64,000 nt of DNA from the NCBI GenBank assembly GCA_028023455.1, contig JAQFVV010006203.1:5918821-5982820 (forward strand), in the 5' to 3' direction. This document shows positions 1 to 12,665 of this stretch, piece after piece. A program made the position numbers and the translations under genes. Below the pieces are notes generated by a model, which saw only the letters and a list, made by a program, of their open reading frames with translations, was not told the DNA's origin and did not search any database. The stretch is from Epiperipatus broadwayi. Its lineage: Eukaryota > Onychophora > Udeonychophora > Euonychophora > Peripatidae. The first letter of the stretch is position 1, and every line of letters starts with the position of its first letter.

Positions 1-1804
1 TATTTATTTTTTTCATCGCACTTTTACCTGATTAAAAAAAAAGAAACAGAACAAAATCTAATCAGTCATACATAAATTAATTTGTTTTCCTAGTTATCAC
101 AGATGTTTATGGGGGGTAGAATTAAATTTTTTATTACTTTTCTAAAAAAATTCAAAATTAAAAAAAAAAAGTTTTTTATTATACAAACTCCACATATATA
201 TATATATATAACTTCATCTAAGGCTAAGCTGTTTACATCTTTAAGAAAATTTATCTATAGACTTCTGCTGGTCCATGAAACCTTATCTTTATTTTTTCTG
301 GTCGCAAAACCTTATCCTTATTTTTACCGGTCCGCAGGTGTGAAAAGGTTGAAGACCACTGATTTAAGACACTTCTTAATTGCTCAAGATTATATAATTT
401 AATGGCTCTAGAAAAAGAAATAGAATGAGTTGCTGATCTTAAGACAGATGTTGGAAGCAAAATAAAGTCATAATGATGCTTTGCTTCTTGATCATCCTTG
501 CCAAAAATCGAAAGATGCCTACAGTTGCCAAAATTTATTGTTGGCCTATGATTAAATATACAGTATATATATATAAGCTATATATTCAAATTAGATAATT
601 AGCTTGGTTAGCATAAAAATATTAAAATTGCCGCTTATATGGGTGAGTGATGAACTGTACTTCTCACTAAAGATGAACAGTAGATAGATATTAAACAAAT
701 GATGTGAATGTAACATTGTCATCAATGTCATTGACTACTCAAGCTTATAATGTATATCTCAGAGTTGGATAAATAAAATGAAATACTGCTATTAATGCAT
801 CTATAGATATAATAATCTTGCCATATCTGCAATCTCAGTTCCACAATTTCATAATCCACAATTTGGAAAAAATGTTAAATAAATCACAAATGCCTTTAAG
901 GCAGCTTCATGCATCATTTCACAATCAATCTACCATGATTTAGTGCAATAATAAGAGTAACCAACTCTAGAGCTAAATATTCATAAATCATGACTCAGTT
1001 ATGTCATTTCTGGTACTCAAATTTCATTTGAACTATTGAATAATACACCATTCAATTATTATTATACTTAATCAATCATATGTGTGCTTCTGAGAAAGAA
1101 AGAGACTTTATTACTGTACTCTTTTTCTCATAATGTATTGTTCTATTTTTGTGATAATTATTTTTATTGATGTCTTAAAATAAGTAATTTTTAAATTAAA
1201 TTGAATCATAAATTTGTGAATATATGTTAAAATTTTATATTACATAAGGTTATAATCTGCACTTTTTTGGCATTTGAGTGAAAGCTTGGATGCAAATGTC
1301 AGATACAATGAAATCATTATATACCTTTTTAAACTTAGATGATAATATCATCTATATTGTCCTTAAACTAGTCAAAATCATTAGATTAATGAACTAATTA
1401 AAATTCTGAATGCTTTTTGTCTATTTGAACTCCATTCAGGAAATGAGCACTGACAAATAAAATCTAAGAGTGTTATATATATATTTTAATATGTTTTTAA
1501 GTCTAAGGGTGTTATTTCCACTATATATAAACTATGTACATTTTTAAAATTATAGATCTCAACTACTTGTGCTGCCTGCTACAGAGATAAACTGGTAGAC
1601 TCAGAGCTAAATGTTCCTGAATTGATTTTAAAAAGTATGCATCAGTTCAATGATTGCTCAACTTGTCACTTGTGTACTCAACTGTCACATGACTTCCTAA
1701 ATAACTAACAGCATGATTATACTCAAACAACCTAAATCCTTAAATAAGATTCAGCCATACTGATCTAAACAGTTTAAAATTTGTTATATTTAGGTAATTA
1801 AAGC
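1..1804. other. AT-rich flank without recognisable genes
   Basis: Only short chance open frames, homopolymer runs and (TA)n tracts such as near 195-212 are visible. I see no splice-bounded coding segment, transposon end or RNA gene. Confidence 0.6.
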
Positions 1805-2055
1805 AGATTTGAACACAGTCTTTCAAGCTTCCTTCAGCTATTCATTCCATCTTATCTTATATAACCGATAAACATGACCATATACATGTGGAAAAGATAA
1901 ATAGTCTCCAATATATGTATTTAGTGCTGAACCAGTACTCATCAATTGGTCCAGACCATCATCTCTCACACACATATATAATCAATGCTCAGTTTATATT
2001 AAAATATCAAATCTTTAAAACTTTAATGGACAGAAAGTCTGTGTTCAAATTCCCT
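1805..2055 (+). repeat. Copy of an interspersed repeat with inverted ends (local family 1)
   Basis: The segment opens with a 'gatttgaacacagtctttc' end and closes with 'agaaagtctgtgttcaaatt', which is nearly its reverse complement, so it has ~20-bp inverted termini. The interior ('gctgaaccagtactcatca', 'ggtccaga', 'atatataatcaatgct') is shared with copies at about 11.05-11.25 kb, 18.0-18.7 kb and 38.2-41.05 kb. The terminal 'gttcaaattcc' resembles an RNA polymerase III B box (GTTCAAATCC), so a tRNA-derived SINE-like origin is possible. That origin is inference; the shared sequence and inverted ends are seen directly. Confidence 0.7.
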
Positions 2056-2682
2056 TTAATTACATCTTAAAGTTCAATATATTACAATATACTAATATTG
2101 ATTTATTATATTTAGGTAATCTAAATTATCATAAAACTATACACAACGAAACACAGAAGGAAGAGAGTATATATATATTACTAGTATTGCAAAATAATAA
2201 GGAATACAAATGCGTATACTGCTTGCATACTAATAAAACATAGTTGTGAGTTATTTTACATAATCCTTTGTTAGATAATTATGTTTTTTGTTTGTTTGTT
2301 TTGTATTACGTTGATAACTGTGTTACTAATTTATAAAATTCTAAACATTTAAATCCAAATAAAAAGTTTATTAAAAGAATGCTGGGTAAATACTTCTTTC
2401 ATAATTAAACAAATATTTTTAATGATTTATTTAAAAGCATTGTCACAAAGGATAAGTAAATGACAATTATCATTACTATATTACTGGGAGTAACTGAGAT
2501 CCAAATCTTATAAGAAGTTGAATGCTTCAAATACTTAAATAATATGGATCTATATTTATGTACACACAGGTTATTAGGAGTAATATTTTTGCATCTTTTC
2601 TTTAGAAATATCTCCTTTCTATGAAAGACCAACAGAAAAAAATGTAGGCATCAATTAAATTGCTTCTCTATTTATATATATA
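2056..2682. other. AT-rich spacer
   Basis: I find no supportable feature. A (TTTG)n-like stretch lies near 2288-2303 and short (TA)n runs near 2168-2180. Confidence 0.5.
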
Positions 2683-2690
2683 ATATAGAT

Positions 2691-3173
2691 CAGGGGTGGG
2701 CAAATAGTGGCCCGAGGGCCACATGCGGCCCGCTAAGAGGTTTTATGCTGCCCGCCAAGACAATCAGAAAAATCTGTCTTGAACTGAGATTTCCTTCCCA
2801 TGCATGACCGAAAATTAAACTCATACTTTCCACCAGGATGGCCACATCAATACACATGCACAGTGTAGATACAATGTGCAGTGCTTTTCCAGTTGATTTG
2901 GTTAATTTCAATTTTGTCTTTGCATTAGCATATACATTTCCAACTTTAGTGAAACCATGAACCCTCCGAAAAAATGTAAAAATGGTGATGAATGTTATGT
3001 GTTTAATGAAGAATGGACAACATTTCTTTGGTAATACAGGGAATAAAGCAGTGTGTTTATTGTGTCATGAAAAAAGGTGCGGCCCCCCACTAACCTTCGC
3101 TTCCACAATGTGGCCCCAATGCGGCCCTCTGCCACTCTATGTGGCCCCCAAGCCAAAACAATTGCCACCCCTG
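2691..3173 (+). mobile_element. Short non-autonomous hAT-type DNA transposon with perfect target duplication
   Basis: The 483-bp element starts with 'caggggtgggcaa' and ends with 'attgccacccctg', giving terminal inverted repeats of about 12 bp with one indel. It is flanked by an identical 8-bp direct repeat, atatagat, at 2683-2690 and 3174-3181. An 8-bp duplication and CAGGG...CCCTG ends are typical of hAT (Charlie-like) elements. The element is much more GC-rich than its surroundings, with repeated 'gcggccc' and 'gtggcccc' subterminal words. It keeps only a piece of the transposase N-terminus, so it must have moved with enzyme supplied by a full-length relative. Confidence 0.9.
2957..3077 (+). 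pseudogene. hAT transposase N-terminal fragment, frameshifted
   Basis: From an ATG at 2957 the frame begins MNPPKKCKNGDECYVF, continues NEEWTTF, then meets a stop. A one-base shift restores GNTGNKAVCLLCHEK up to about 3077. A lysine-rich start, an 'F-x-x-x-W' segment and a C-L-x-C pair are the usual opening of ZBED/GTF2IRD2-like hAT transposases, where the cysteines begin a zinc-finger-like unit. The distal His ligands, the catalytic core and the dimerisation domain are absent. It is a deletion remnant inside the 2691-3173 element. Confidence 0.65.
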
Positions 3174-3181
3174 ATATAGAT

Positions 3182-5494
3182 AAAAGTCTTTAAATAACTC
3201 GCTACTCAGCAAATATCTTTTTAACAATATCTCCAATAGAAAAACAGAAAATGAAAACATATTACAGACTTGCCTATTATTGGATAGTGGTGAAGTGCAA
3301 GTTTCTCCCCTCTTACTTTATCATTTAATTAATATTATCTAGCCATCCATTTACTGATCAATATCAGATGGTTAGTTAGATTGGTTATATTCTGACAACC
3401 TGGAAAAAAAATTCCTAAGTCTGATTTAAACTTAAAAAATATTTCTACCTGACCTGATTTGAACTAAATAGACAAGGAATAGATGTACTACCACAATCCC
3501 ACTGAGAGGAATAATAATTATATTCCAGCTTTTGAACAATGAAAACATTGCTACTATGTCTTAAATATATATTGTAATCCTATAAATGGGAATAGCAGGC
3601 ACATCGTTATGTGCTCAAATTAAGGAATCAATTTATGCATAAATGAAATTAAATGAAATAAAAGCAAAAACTCTTTGATCAGTCTTTAAAATTGAGTTAA
3701 CAAAATTAACAGTGCATAATACCCAAGAGACTGAGACTCTACTAAATCTAATCAAATTCAAAATTCATAAAGTAAAAAAAAAAATTAAAGTAAATTAAAT
3801 AAAGAATTATTTATATGCTCTGGTTTTAAATCCCTAGTTCACATCAATATAATTTAAAATAGAATGGATAATAAGGAATGCTAGATTTTGTGGATATATT
3901 ATAAATTAAAAGGTAAGAATTTAAATATATTAATTAGATAAAATGGATATATAATAATAATGTTTAAACTATATTTTAGTTAAAGTTCATTTATCTATAT
4001 ATCTTTGAATACAAATTATGGTTATCGTCCTTAAATGATTGAAATAAATGAAATCTGGAACTTCTAATTTAATAAAATAATGATGACAGTTTTATTTATA
4101 CTAAACAATAATAATGAGCAAGTAAAATTAAAGACATATTATAAAATAGAATTTAATAAGTAGTGATTGCTTGCATGTTTATGCCTATGAGTGGTGCTGA
4201 ACAACAGACTTATTTCAAACCCAGAGGAAAATGTACATTTTCATTAATTTTGTTAAAGAAATATAAAATTTACAAAGAATCCTTAACTTATTAACAGGTT
4301 ATTCAAATAAAATTTAAACTAATGATTATGATTTTAACTAATTATTGTGATATTCCCATGATTGTGTGTATGTTTAGTCATTTGTTCTCTAACAAACAAA
4401 CATACATTAAGGAATCCTTCAAATACATATATAATAAAACTGAACAATGTACAATAATAGTGAAATATTTGATATCAAAAGTCCTATTACACTTTAGATT
4501 TTATAATGAAATCCACATATAATTCATTAAATATCCAATAGCTGTGGGGCAACAGTAATACAAAAGATTGTTTGAAATTTATTCCATTAAGTTATCAAAT
4601 ATCAGTTTTATCAGCAGAGCATTTTTAGACATATTCCATTTTAAGTGACTATTGCACAATATATTATTCTGTATGTGCAAATGAAGTATTAAATATCAAT
4701 AGATATTAATTTATATGGATAATTCATCCAATTTCTGTTATCACAGTTTTCTTTTAGAGATAATTATTCTATCCATCCGGGTATTACATGATCCATAGGC
4801 ACTGTAGAATATATTTGTATGATATGTTTAATAAAGACCTTTATCAATATATATAAAATAAGATGATTCCAGTAGGTGGCATTGAGTACGTAATGACAAG
4901 AATGTAGGAAATCAAGATTTTACCATTTCTCAATAAATATTACTTTCAGTTTAGTACATTAATATTATACTTAATATCTTTGACAAGGATTATTGATTTT
5001 ATTCATATGCATTTGCATTGTATTCCAGGTGCATGCATATGTATTTTACTTTGGCTTTAAGCATTTTGGAAATATCTGATGAAAATACAAAATTCACTTC
5101 ATTTTTTCTTTCATTATATATATATGATTAATTAAATTCTGTCTCATTTCAAAAGAAAAAACAAATAGATATTTCTTTTTACATTGAAATTGTCAGCAAA
5201 TATGTTAAGTTAGATAAACTAATCAGTGATTAAATAATTATTTTAAATACATGGAACATGCATGTGTGAAAAAATATTTAACATAAAATGTCCAAGATAA
5301 TCATTGTAGTTTTAAATTAAACTAAAAGGTTTTTTTAAAAATTGATCAATCATTTGTATGTAAATTAACCCTTGTATTAATTATTATAAATTGGATTTTT
5401 TGTATGTTAGAACTTATAATATAACTGTATTTGCTTAAATCACTAGTGAATGGTTAAAATTATTATATCTATTTGGTGAATTTATTCAGTTTCA
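3182..5494. other. AT-rich spacer
   Basis: No gene, transposon end or RNA-like fold stands out. Open frames are short and rich in Asn, Lys and Ile, as expected by chance at this base composition. Confidence 0.5.
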
Positions 5495-5500
5495 TTTTTA

Positions 5501-5640
5501 AATTTGAAGTCAGATCCAAAAGGATCACCTCAATTGAGTTATTATTAAATTTGAGGTGGATCCAAAATGACTACTTCAGTTAATTAAGATTAAAATGGTA
5601 TTCGGACCTAAAGTGGTCACGCCCTAGAATTATCATTGTA
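5501..5640 (+). repeat. Three degenerate ~46-bp tandem units
   Basis: Units begin near 5501, 5548 and 5592. Each carries a variant of 'tttgaggtggatccaaaa' followed by 'tgactacttcagttaatta'. The third is the most diverged ('tattcggacctaaagtgg'). This looks like a small old minisatellite or the 3' tail of a decayed retroelement. It is short and imperfect, so confidence is moderate. Confidence 0.4.
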
Positions 5641-6558
5641 AGAAAAGTGTGTACTAGATATATATGTGTGACAAGGCTATGAAATTAAAAAATATTATAT
5701 TTGTGAGGGTCGGCGATGTGTGGGATCAGGCTGTATTAAAGTCACCAAGGATTTGCTCAACAATAAGTGTACTTGATCATAAAACCATGTTATTATTGTA
5801 ATATGTAATTAAAAGATTAATATTTTAAAATTAATTGAGTTAAACCTCAGGCATTTTACAAATGACTGTTTTCATATTTGTTTTCCTTAATCATAAAAAT
5901 CAAATTATTAATTCTTATGATATAATTGGTAATGGGGGTATGTTTATGATGAAACAAAATTATATACTCTGTGACAATTATGATATTTTATAAGTAAATT
6001 ACTTTGTTATTTGTGTAAATAGTGTGTGTTTAACTTTATATATACAATGTTGTCTTATGTCTATATTAATTCCATGTACATTTCATCATAAATAACTCAG
6101 GTTCTACATGATTTGGCCAGGTATTGCAAATAGTGTTATGTAGTGATCATCATCACATAATTAAAGAAAAATATTTCAAATTCTATCAAAATATATAAAG
6201 TATATGTGCCTGTATATTTCCTGAAAATATTGTCAACTCCTGGATCAATTAAATTATATCGAATAGACCATTACAATATATTATTCAAAAACAAATTTTC
6301 TTTGTTATTAAAAACAGATAGTATTTTCTATATAGATATTTATGAGAAAAAACAGCTTGACTATTGTGTTTATAAAAAACTATAATTGAGTAAAAATATA
6401 TATCATAGATTAATCTCAAACAGCTTAGCAAGTGGATGGTAATAGATTCCACTTGGTAGTAAGTTTTATAGTTTTGTTTTCTTGTTTTATCATCAAATTA
6501 ATATTTTTACTGATTAATCTTCTCAATTAATGAAGCTACAAAGTTTACCCCAATGTGA

Positions 6559-6768
6559 TTGCATTTTGGGAGGCCTGAGCCATTGTTTATAAAACTCCTT
6601 TACCTGTCATTTCTTGATAATGTTAATAGTGAGCATGATCAGGAGAAGGCTAGAATCAATCTTAAAAAGATGAATGAAAAATGGATTCATCAATCCAAAT
6701 CAGATTCACATTTTTTTAATGTCCAGGACTATGTATTAGTTCAAACCTTTCATGTCAGCAATCTCTAA
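6559..6768 (+). pseudogene. Ty3-type integrase C-terminal remnant
   Basis: This 69-codon open segment ends with KARINLKKMNEKW, then FFNVQDYVLVQTFHVSN. A basic helix (ARxNLKKxxEKW) followed by F-x-V-x-D-Y-V-L-V-x-T is the familiar C-terminal end of integrases from Ty3-like LTR retrotransposons. The catalytic DDE core and zinc finger are not present upstream in any frame I can follow. It abuts a LINE remnant in the opposite orientation, so it is a truncated fossil. Confidence 0.5.
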
Positions 6769-6779
6769 AAGCATTTGTT

Positions 6780-8590
6780 CAGAAAGTTCTTAATAAGGGC
6801 CACACCAAATAATAAGTTCTGTTGCACTTGTGACATGTAGGATCTATGTTCTTGAAGAATTTCCATAGTGCAGGTACCAGTTCGTCTGGAGTGAATCCAG
6901 GTTGATTTTCACTAGGAAGTCCAGGAACCTTGGCTCTAGCTTGAGATGGTTGAAAAACCTGGTGACCACCTGATTGTTGCCACCAAGATAAGGAAGGGTA
7001 GAGCTTTGAGTGGGAAATAACGGGTCATGAGTGTCCCAAATAGAGATTTTCTGTGTGAATACTAGGGTTGAATGGCCATTGTGAGCGAGAAGGTAGCCAA
7101 GTATCTGATTTAGCCAGCTTATCTTTGAGGGTGGTCTGTCCGATGGAATGACTTGTTGTTCAGTTACAATCTGGGGAAATTTTTTTTGGAGGATGTGGAT
7201 CAGAGAGTGGCACTTTGGTAATATATTGAGAAAGTTGCATGCAATGACATACCATTGTTTTTCCTATGCCTGCATGCATTCAATTCCTATGGCCGCTGTT
7301 TTACCATTCCATAAAAGCAGTGCAGCTTCGATTGATTTTGGTGTTGAATATCTTTGTCATGTTTATGATGGGTAGATAGTAGCTAATCTTCGTTATTATC
7401 TTGAATGTTGAGGAGCGAGATTTTCCCTTGCAGAGATAGGTAAACTTTGGCAAGGTTTTTAACCGTGTTGGTGGTGGTTTCAATGATGGAATTCTTCTTG
7501 CCGGTGTTGATTTTCCAGGCTGATAACTTGTTTAACAAGTTGAAGGAAAATTTTGGAGAATTTGGAAAATTTTTTTAAATTATTTGGATGAGAGGTTTTA
7601 GATATTTTGGGGAAGATAGTGTGACAAGTACATCATCCATGTAGGTGAATGCTTTATAGTGTTTCTTCAGCTGGGGTATATAGATTTCTGGAAGCCCTGC
7701 CCAATCTGTTTAAGAATGGGGTTTAAGTAGAGGATGAATAGGAGACCACTAAGTGGAGATCTTTGGGGTATGGATCTTGAAGGAACAAAACCATCTGTAA
7801 AGAAACCATTAAGGGAAATATGGACCAATCTGTTATTTATTAGATTGTCCAATATCTGAATGGTTTGAGTAGGAATGTCTAGTGCTGAGAGGCAATTGAG
7901 TAGGATGTTGACATCTACTGAGTCAAATGCCTCAGAGATGTCCAACTGAATGCCAATGGGTTTGTATAGATTCTTGGATCTGATAATGATAGAGGATTTT
8001 TACCTCCCCAATCGCAGAGAGTGTAGATGAGACCTTCTTTGCGAATTGCAACTGGGATATGTTGTCCAGAATAATATCTTGTATTTTCTCCTTGATCACC
8101 CCTCCAATGACCTTAAAAAGAAGTGGGGTAATGGAGATTGGCCTTATGCTAGAGAGAGCAGATGGGTCTGGTTTTTCTTAAGAAAGGAGACCATCGCCAT
8201 GGGGTAAAGTTTAGGGTTAGTTCTTTTGCTATCTGCAAGATGATTAATTAGTTTTAAGACTATGGGAGAGTGAAATTCTCAAGGTGGATAAGCATGAACT
8301 TGGGGATGCCATGTAGTCCTGGATGGACATTGGGAGGCAGAGCGGCCAAATGGTTTTTGATGTTTGATATTGTTATTCTATGTTCATTGTTTTGTGATGC
8401 CTCAGGTCATTGATTTGTGGGATAGGGAACAGAGTTTGATGGTCATTTTTTGCAATATGACTATTTGGATGAGCACGATGAGGAGGGACAAAGGAGTTTT
8501 GTTTCTTTTTTGCTCCCAGGGCCCATCAGAGATAGCCATGCGTCCAGCAGTGTTGGCCAGGTAAGTATAACCTAGCATTCTTTGTTGCAA
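6780..8590 (-). pseudogene. Decayed LINE (non-LTR retrotransposon) ORF2 remnant
   Basis: Read on the minus strand, the segment contains reverse-transcriptase landmarks in the right order, broken by stops and shifts. A pre-RT stretch 'AALPPNVHPGLHGIPKFML' (about 8350-8280) matches the usual PGxDGIP block. 'DISEAFDSVDVNILL' (7945-7895) is the first catalytic-Asp block. 'SIPQRSPLSGLLF' follows (near 7760), where most LINEs have GVPQGSPLS. 'FTYMDDVLVTL' (complement of 7621-7650) is the catalytic YxDD box. A late C-H-K-C-N pair (near 6830) lies where LINE zinc knuckles occur. The Gly-to-Arg change in the PQGS block and the many breaks show it is dead. It looks Jockey/CR1/R1-like rather than RTE-like, but the clade is uncertain. 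Confidence 0.8.
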
Positions 8591-10139
8591 TTATTTCAGC
8601 AATCACAGCTTGTTTCTGCTTATACTGTGTTTTAAGTAATAGGAGATTGTCTATAGTACCATCACTTGAGGAGAAATTTTTAATCCTATGGTGTCATAAA
8701 GCACTTCTGATAAACTGCATATTATAATATGGAATCAATGTTTAATAAATCTTGAATACCTGTTGCTATATATTTTTTTTAAAGTTAGATGATTGTTTAG
8801 AAAGTTTAATCTTTGAAGTAATGAGAAAACTTTTTTATGACCATAAGGAGGTTGCTGAAAAGCATACATAAGTCAAAATAAAATAAAAATACATCTATGC
8901 TCATTTATGATTGTAGCTGTTGGAGCTTTTATACTGAAGTTGACTATTTACTAAAGGCATTATTTTATCTTTGTTTGAAAAATTAACTATGCAGAGGCTA
9001 TCTGAAAAAATCCTGATCTTAGTTTGTAATGTTTACAAAAACATTTTGTTGTTATTGTTGTTAAGACATCCAATAATGTCCAATTCAAAAATAAATTTAA
9101 AAAAAAACTTTAACAAAAAAAAAAAGTTAAATTATTTCAAAATATATGTATAATCTAGATTAAGCTTATCTTCAATGTTTATAAATTAAATGGGTTAGCA
9201 CATGATTTTTGCTATTTAAAATTTGATAAAGTAATAAAAGGTTTAACTTTTTGATAAACTCTTGTTAAATGAACTGTTAAAAAAACCACAGATAAAATTT
9301 AAAAAAAAAAAATCGTAACAATTGATAATATGATAAACTAAAGGCTTCCTTATGCAATAACACTGTCAATTCATTTGAAGTGAACTTTTAAATATGTAAA
9401 TCAAATTATCTCTGCTATCATTAAATATTTTTTTGTTTGTTTGTTTTTTAAAAAAATGATTTAGAACATATACACAATTCATTTTTGCATTTTCTTATGA
9501 ATAAAAATACGTTTATTGGCTGCAGAAGCTATTTTGGTGAGACTCTTAATTCCTCTTTGAGGCCTTAAAAATATATATATATATTGCTATTGTTGCAGAG
9601 ATTAATATGTGATTGTTTCATATGGTAAACGAACATTGATGGTCTGCTTTCAAAATGCATGTCAACATAATGAATTTAACTTTTTATTTCGGAATTAAAA
9701 CGAATAAACACCATTATCTTTCTCCTTAGTTTGCCTGATAGTTTTTAACTGAAAAATTTGTCAAGTTTTTTTTTTTTTTTTGAAGGCAGAAAAAATAGTT
9801 GAATTGGTGCATGCGAATATCATTTCTTTTTATATTTACAATCTCAAAACACAAAACTAAAGTATGATCTATAGTCAATATTTGCTACTAAAGCAAAGAG
9901 TTCATTCCTACTGTGGATTCAGACTGCAATTCAATAATGGTCCTATGCTTATCTAATAAAACTGTAGATCATTTTTTAAGTAAATACAAATTATATGAAT
10001 TGGAAGAATTGACATTGAATAAGACATTGTTGGATTTTGTGAAATTAGAAGAAAAAGTGAAGTGACAAATGATTAGAAAATAGAACATGCATCAATGAAA
10101 AAATATAAAGATAATTGAAACATAAGTGAAATTCAATTT
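8591..10139. other. AT-rich spacer
   Basis: Nothing is supported here beyond homopolymer A and T runs (for example the T15 run near 9767-9781). Confidence 0.5.
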
Positions 10140-12110
10140 ACTGTACATAAAATATGAAAAAACATTGCAAAGATTGGTGGCATATCTGACAGAGTAGTAA
10201 GATTGTTTATTCAACTTAATGGAAAATATTAAATGCAGATAGTTCAGATTTATATCCTAACATGATCTTATTGATAGATGTACAAAATGTTTTTGATTAG
10301 ACTAAATATTTTATAATTGACATAAAAAAAAATTAATGCTAGAATTGATATTATGGCGATGAAGTTACAGAAGTCAGACTTAAGGAATTTGCAGAAAAAC
10401 TTTATTATTATGATTTTTTTTTTTCTTTAAAAAAATACTAAATGGAAATCAACAACGAAAGTATCAAATAAAAGTATAGAACAATTGGCTTTTAATTTAT
10501 CAAAAAATAAGTATTTTAAGATTACAATGTTTTTAATAAATTGCATATAGGAAGTGATCATTAATTACTAAGATATAAAACACAGACAAAGACTATTACA
10601 AAAGATAATATTAATAATGGATATTTCTGACATTCAGAAATACTCAAACAAATTTAAATCATATCTTGAAAATTATTTTAAAATATTAATAGACTGTGAC
10701 TTCAGACTTGAATGAGACTAATAAGAATATAACGGATTCTCAGCTAAAAAGTACAACTATGATAACTAAAAAAAAAATACAGCAAATCAGCAATAAAATT
10801 TCAATTGAGATAAGACTATATATGAAGAAAAAAATACAAAAACATTTTTAAATATATTAAAGAGAATTGAATATCATAAAATTCTGTAGATTGGTATGAA
10901 AATCAGAAATCTTGGTATAAAAAAATTAACTAAATTGACAAGAAAAAAAGAAGAAAATAAGTTTCAAAAGCATAAAACAATATTTTGGTATTATGTCTAA
11001 AAGGTTTACCAAGACTTATATAGCAATAAAAACATGTAAATAAACCAGCCTCTATACTGATTGTATATATGTGTGAGGATAGTAATCTGGACCAACTGAT
11101 GATTACTGGTTTAGCATGAAATATGTATATTGGTGATTATTTATCTTTTCAACATGTATATGATCAGGTGGATCAGCAATATGAGATGGCATGGAGAGTT
11201 GAGGATTGTGTGAAAATCTGAGTTCGAATCCCTTATATTACATTACATGTGTGCAGGTGTGAGTAAGCCTGTACAGTGTATTAATTTACATAATTATATC
11301 ATCTTGTAAATTTCCAAATATTTTAAATAAAGATGGGTAATTAAATCTGTGAAGAAAGGAAAAGTTCCAAAAAAAATAATAGTATTATTGATATTTTTAC
11401 AGAATTGAGTGAAAAAATAGAGGTTGTTGGCAAAACTGCATAACAAATGCCTAAATGATTTAGATTGCGGAAAGTATGCAATAATGATATTATTTAATAA
11501 GTGTAAACATTTAAAATATAGGCCTATCAGGTCTCTATCAATTTTATATAAGATCTTTACAATCCATCAATAATGAACTTTGGATTCAAGTTAACCAGGA
11601 ACACATTCAATATTAATAAGTTACAGGAAAGACCAATGAATATGAATTGCCAATATGCTTTGGATATGTTGATTATGAGATTAATATAAGTTTTATTGTG
11701 ATTAAAATTTTATTCTATGAACAGATGCAGAATATTATATTCTGTAAAATATCAAAATAAACTGTAGTGATTAGATTACATAATGACCCTCAGAAAATGA
11801 ATATAAACAGGTGTTTAAAAGAATGCATAAATATCCCTTAGAGCTTTTTTTTTTTTAAGGTTTAAAATAAAAAGCTAAAAGAATAAAAATGGATATTTGA
11901 TACCATTAAAAGAATTTATTATAGGAGAGTTGACAATAGATGAACAATTGAAGTTTCAACCTGAATCCCAAAAGACTCTAAAAAAAAAACTTAGAAAGAG
12001 ATCACAATGAGATGGATGCATAAGAAAAGAAAGCTTGCTAGAATGATGATGAGAAGCTGTGAATTGAATAAACTTCAGAGACTCTTATTCTGAAGTGTTT
12101 CAATGACTGA
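10140..12110 (+). pseudogene. Very decayed LINE, probably RTE/craniofacial-development-like
   Basis: Short plus-strand blocks separated by stops recall a LINE ORF. 'ISDRVVRLFIQLNGK' then 'IVQIYILT' (about 10180-10262) resembles the endonuclease strand R-V-x-x-x-x-L-x-x-x-G-K...V-Q-V-Y-A-P-T. 'YRPIRSLSILYKIFT' (near 11522-11565) resembles the RT block N-Y-R-P-I-S-L-L-S-x-x-Y-K-I-F-T. A late R/W-rich stretch near 12000 resembles the RRWMDDI tail. A copy of local repeat family 1 (11045-11250) interrupts it. Each block alone is weak; their order and spacing make a LINE the best explanation. Confidence 0.5.
11045..11250 (-). repeat. Copy of local repeat family 1, inverted orientation
   Basis: The segment carries 'tctggaccaactgatgatta', 'gtttagcatgaaatatgtat' and 'cttttcaacatgt', the reverse-complement version of the 38.7-39.0 kb copy. 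It ends near 'gagttcgaatccc' (about 11220-11232), a good match to a tRNA-type B box. It is diverged and lies inside the decayed LINE. Confidence 0.7.
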
Positions 12111-12583
12111 AAATGATGCTGGTGTATTATTAAATCTTAGAAATAGTAGTTTTTAAGGCCTCAATTCTAATGTTACTGCAGAAAAAATGTGCACTTTTTA
12201 AAATATTGTTGAGTTATTATAATTGATTGCTAGTGAATCAACATTGATTCTGAGTTTATGTGAACAGCATTTATTTATAATGAGTGGCTTTTATTTGGCT
12301 TTCTGTAATTATATATTCATTATTCTATTGGTGGATATTCATTAGTCTCACTATTGGTTATTCTCAATATTGTCAATATTTAATGAACATTATACATTTC
12401 TCTAATAAACTATCACCAATACATTTAATATGACAATTTTCTACTTTGCTGCAATGAAAATGTTACAAATAATTCCATAAGTTAACCCAAAGTGATAATC
12501 CATAGAAATCATTGATTAGTCTTATAAAAAGGAAAAAAAGCCAAATCAGGGAGGACCCTCACAGATAAATATATAAAATTTCT

Positions 12584-12665
12584 AATTTGATAGAATACCT
12601 TAGTTGGTTAGAACATAATTTTAAATTCAGCATTTACAAATATAAAGGTTACTGGATCAATTCCC
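12584..12665 (+). repeat. tRNA-derived SINE head or tRNA pseudogene
   Basis: 'ttagttggttagaacat' (about 12600) is a near-canonical A box (TRGYnnAnnnG), and 'ggttactggatcaattcc' (about 12645-12663) is a near-canonical B box, at tRNA-like spacing. The segment between lacks a convincing anticodon stem, and no CCA-type acceptor pairing is evident. I call it a SINE head or pseudogene rather than a functional tRNA. Confidence 0.5.

Noticed and set aside
103-402. 99-codon plus-strand open frame near the left edge
   Set aside because: Its Lys/Phe/Ile composition simply reflects A/T homopolymers and (TA)n; there is no motif or splice support.
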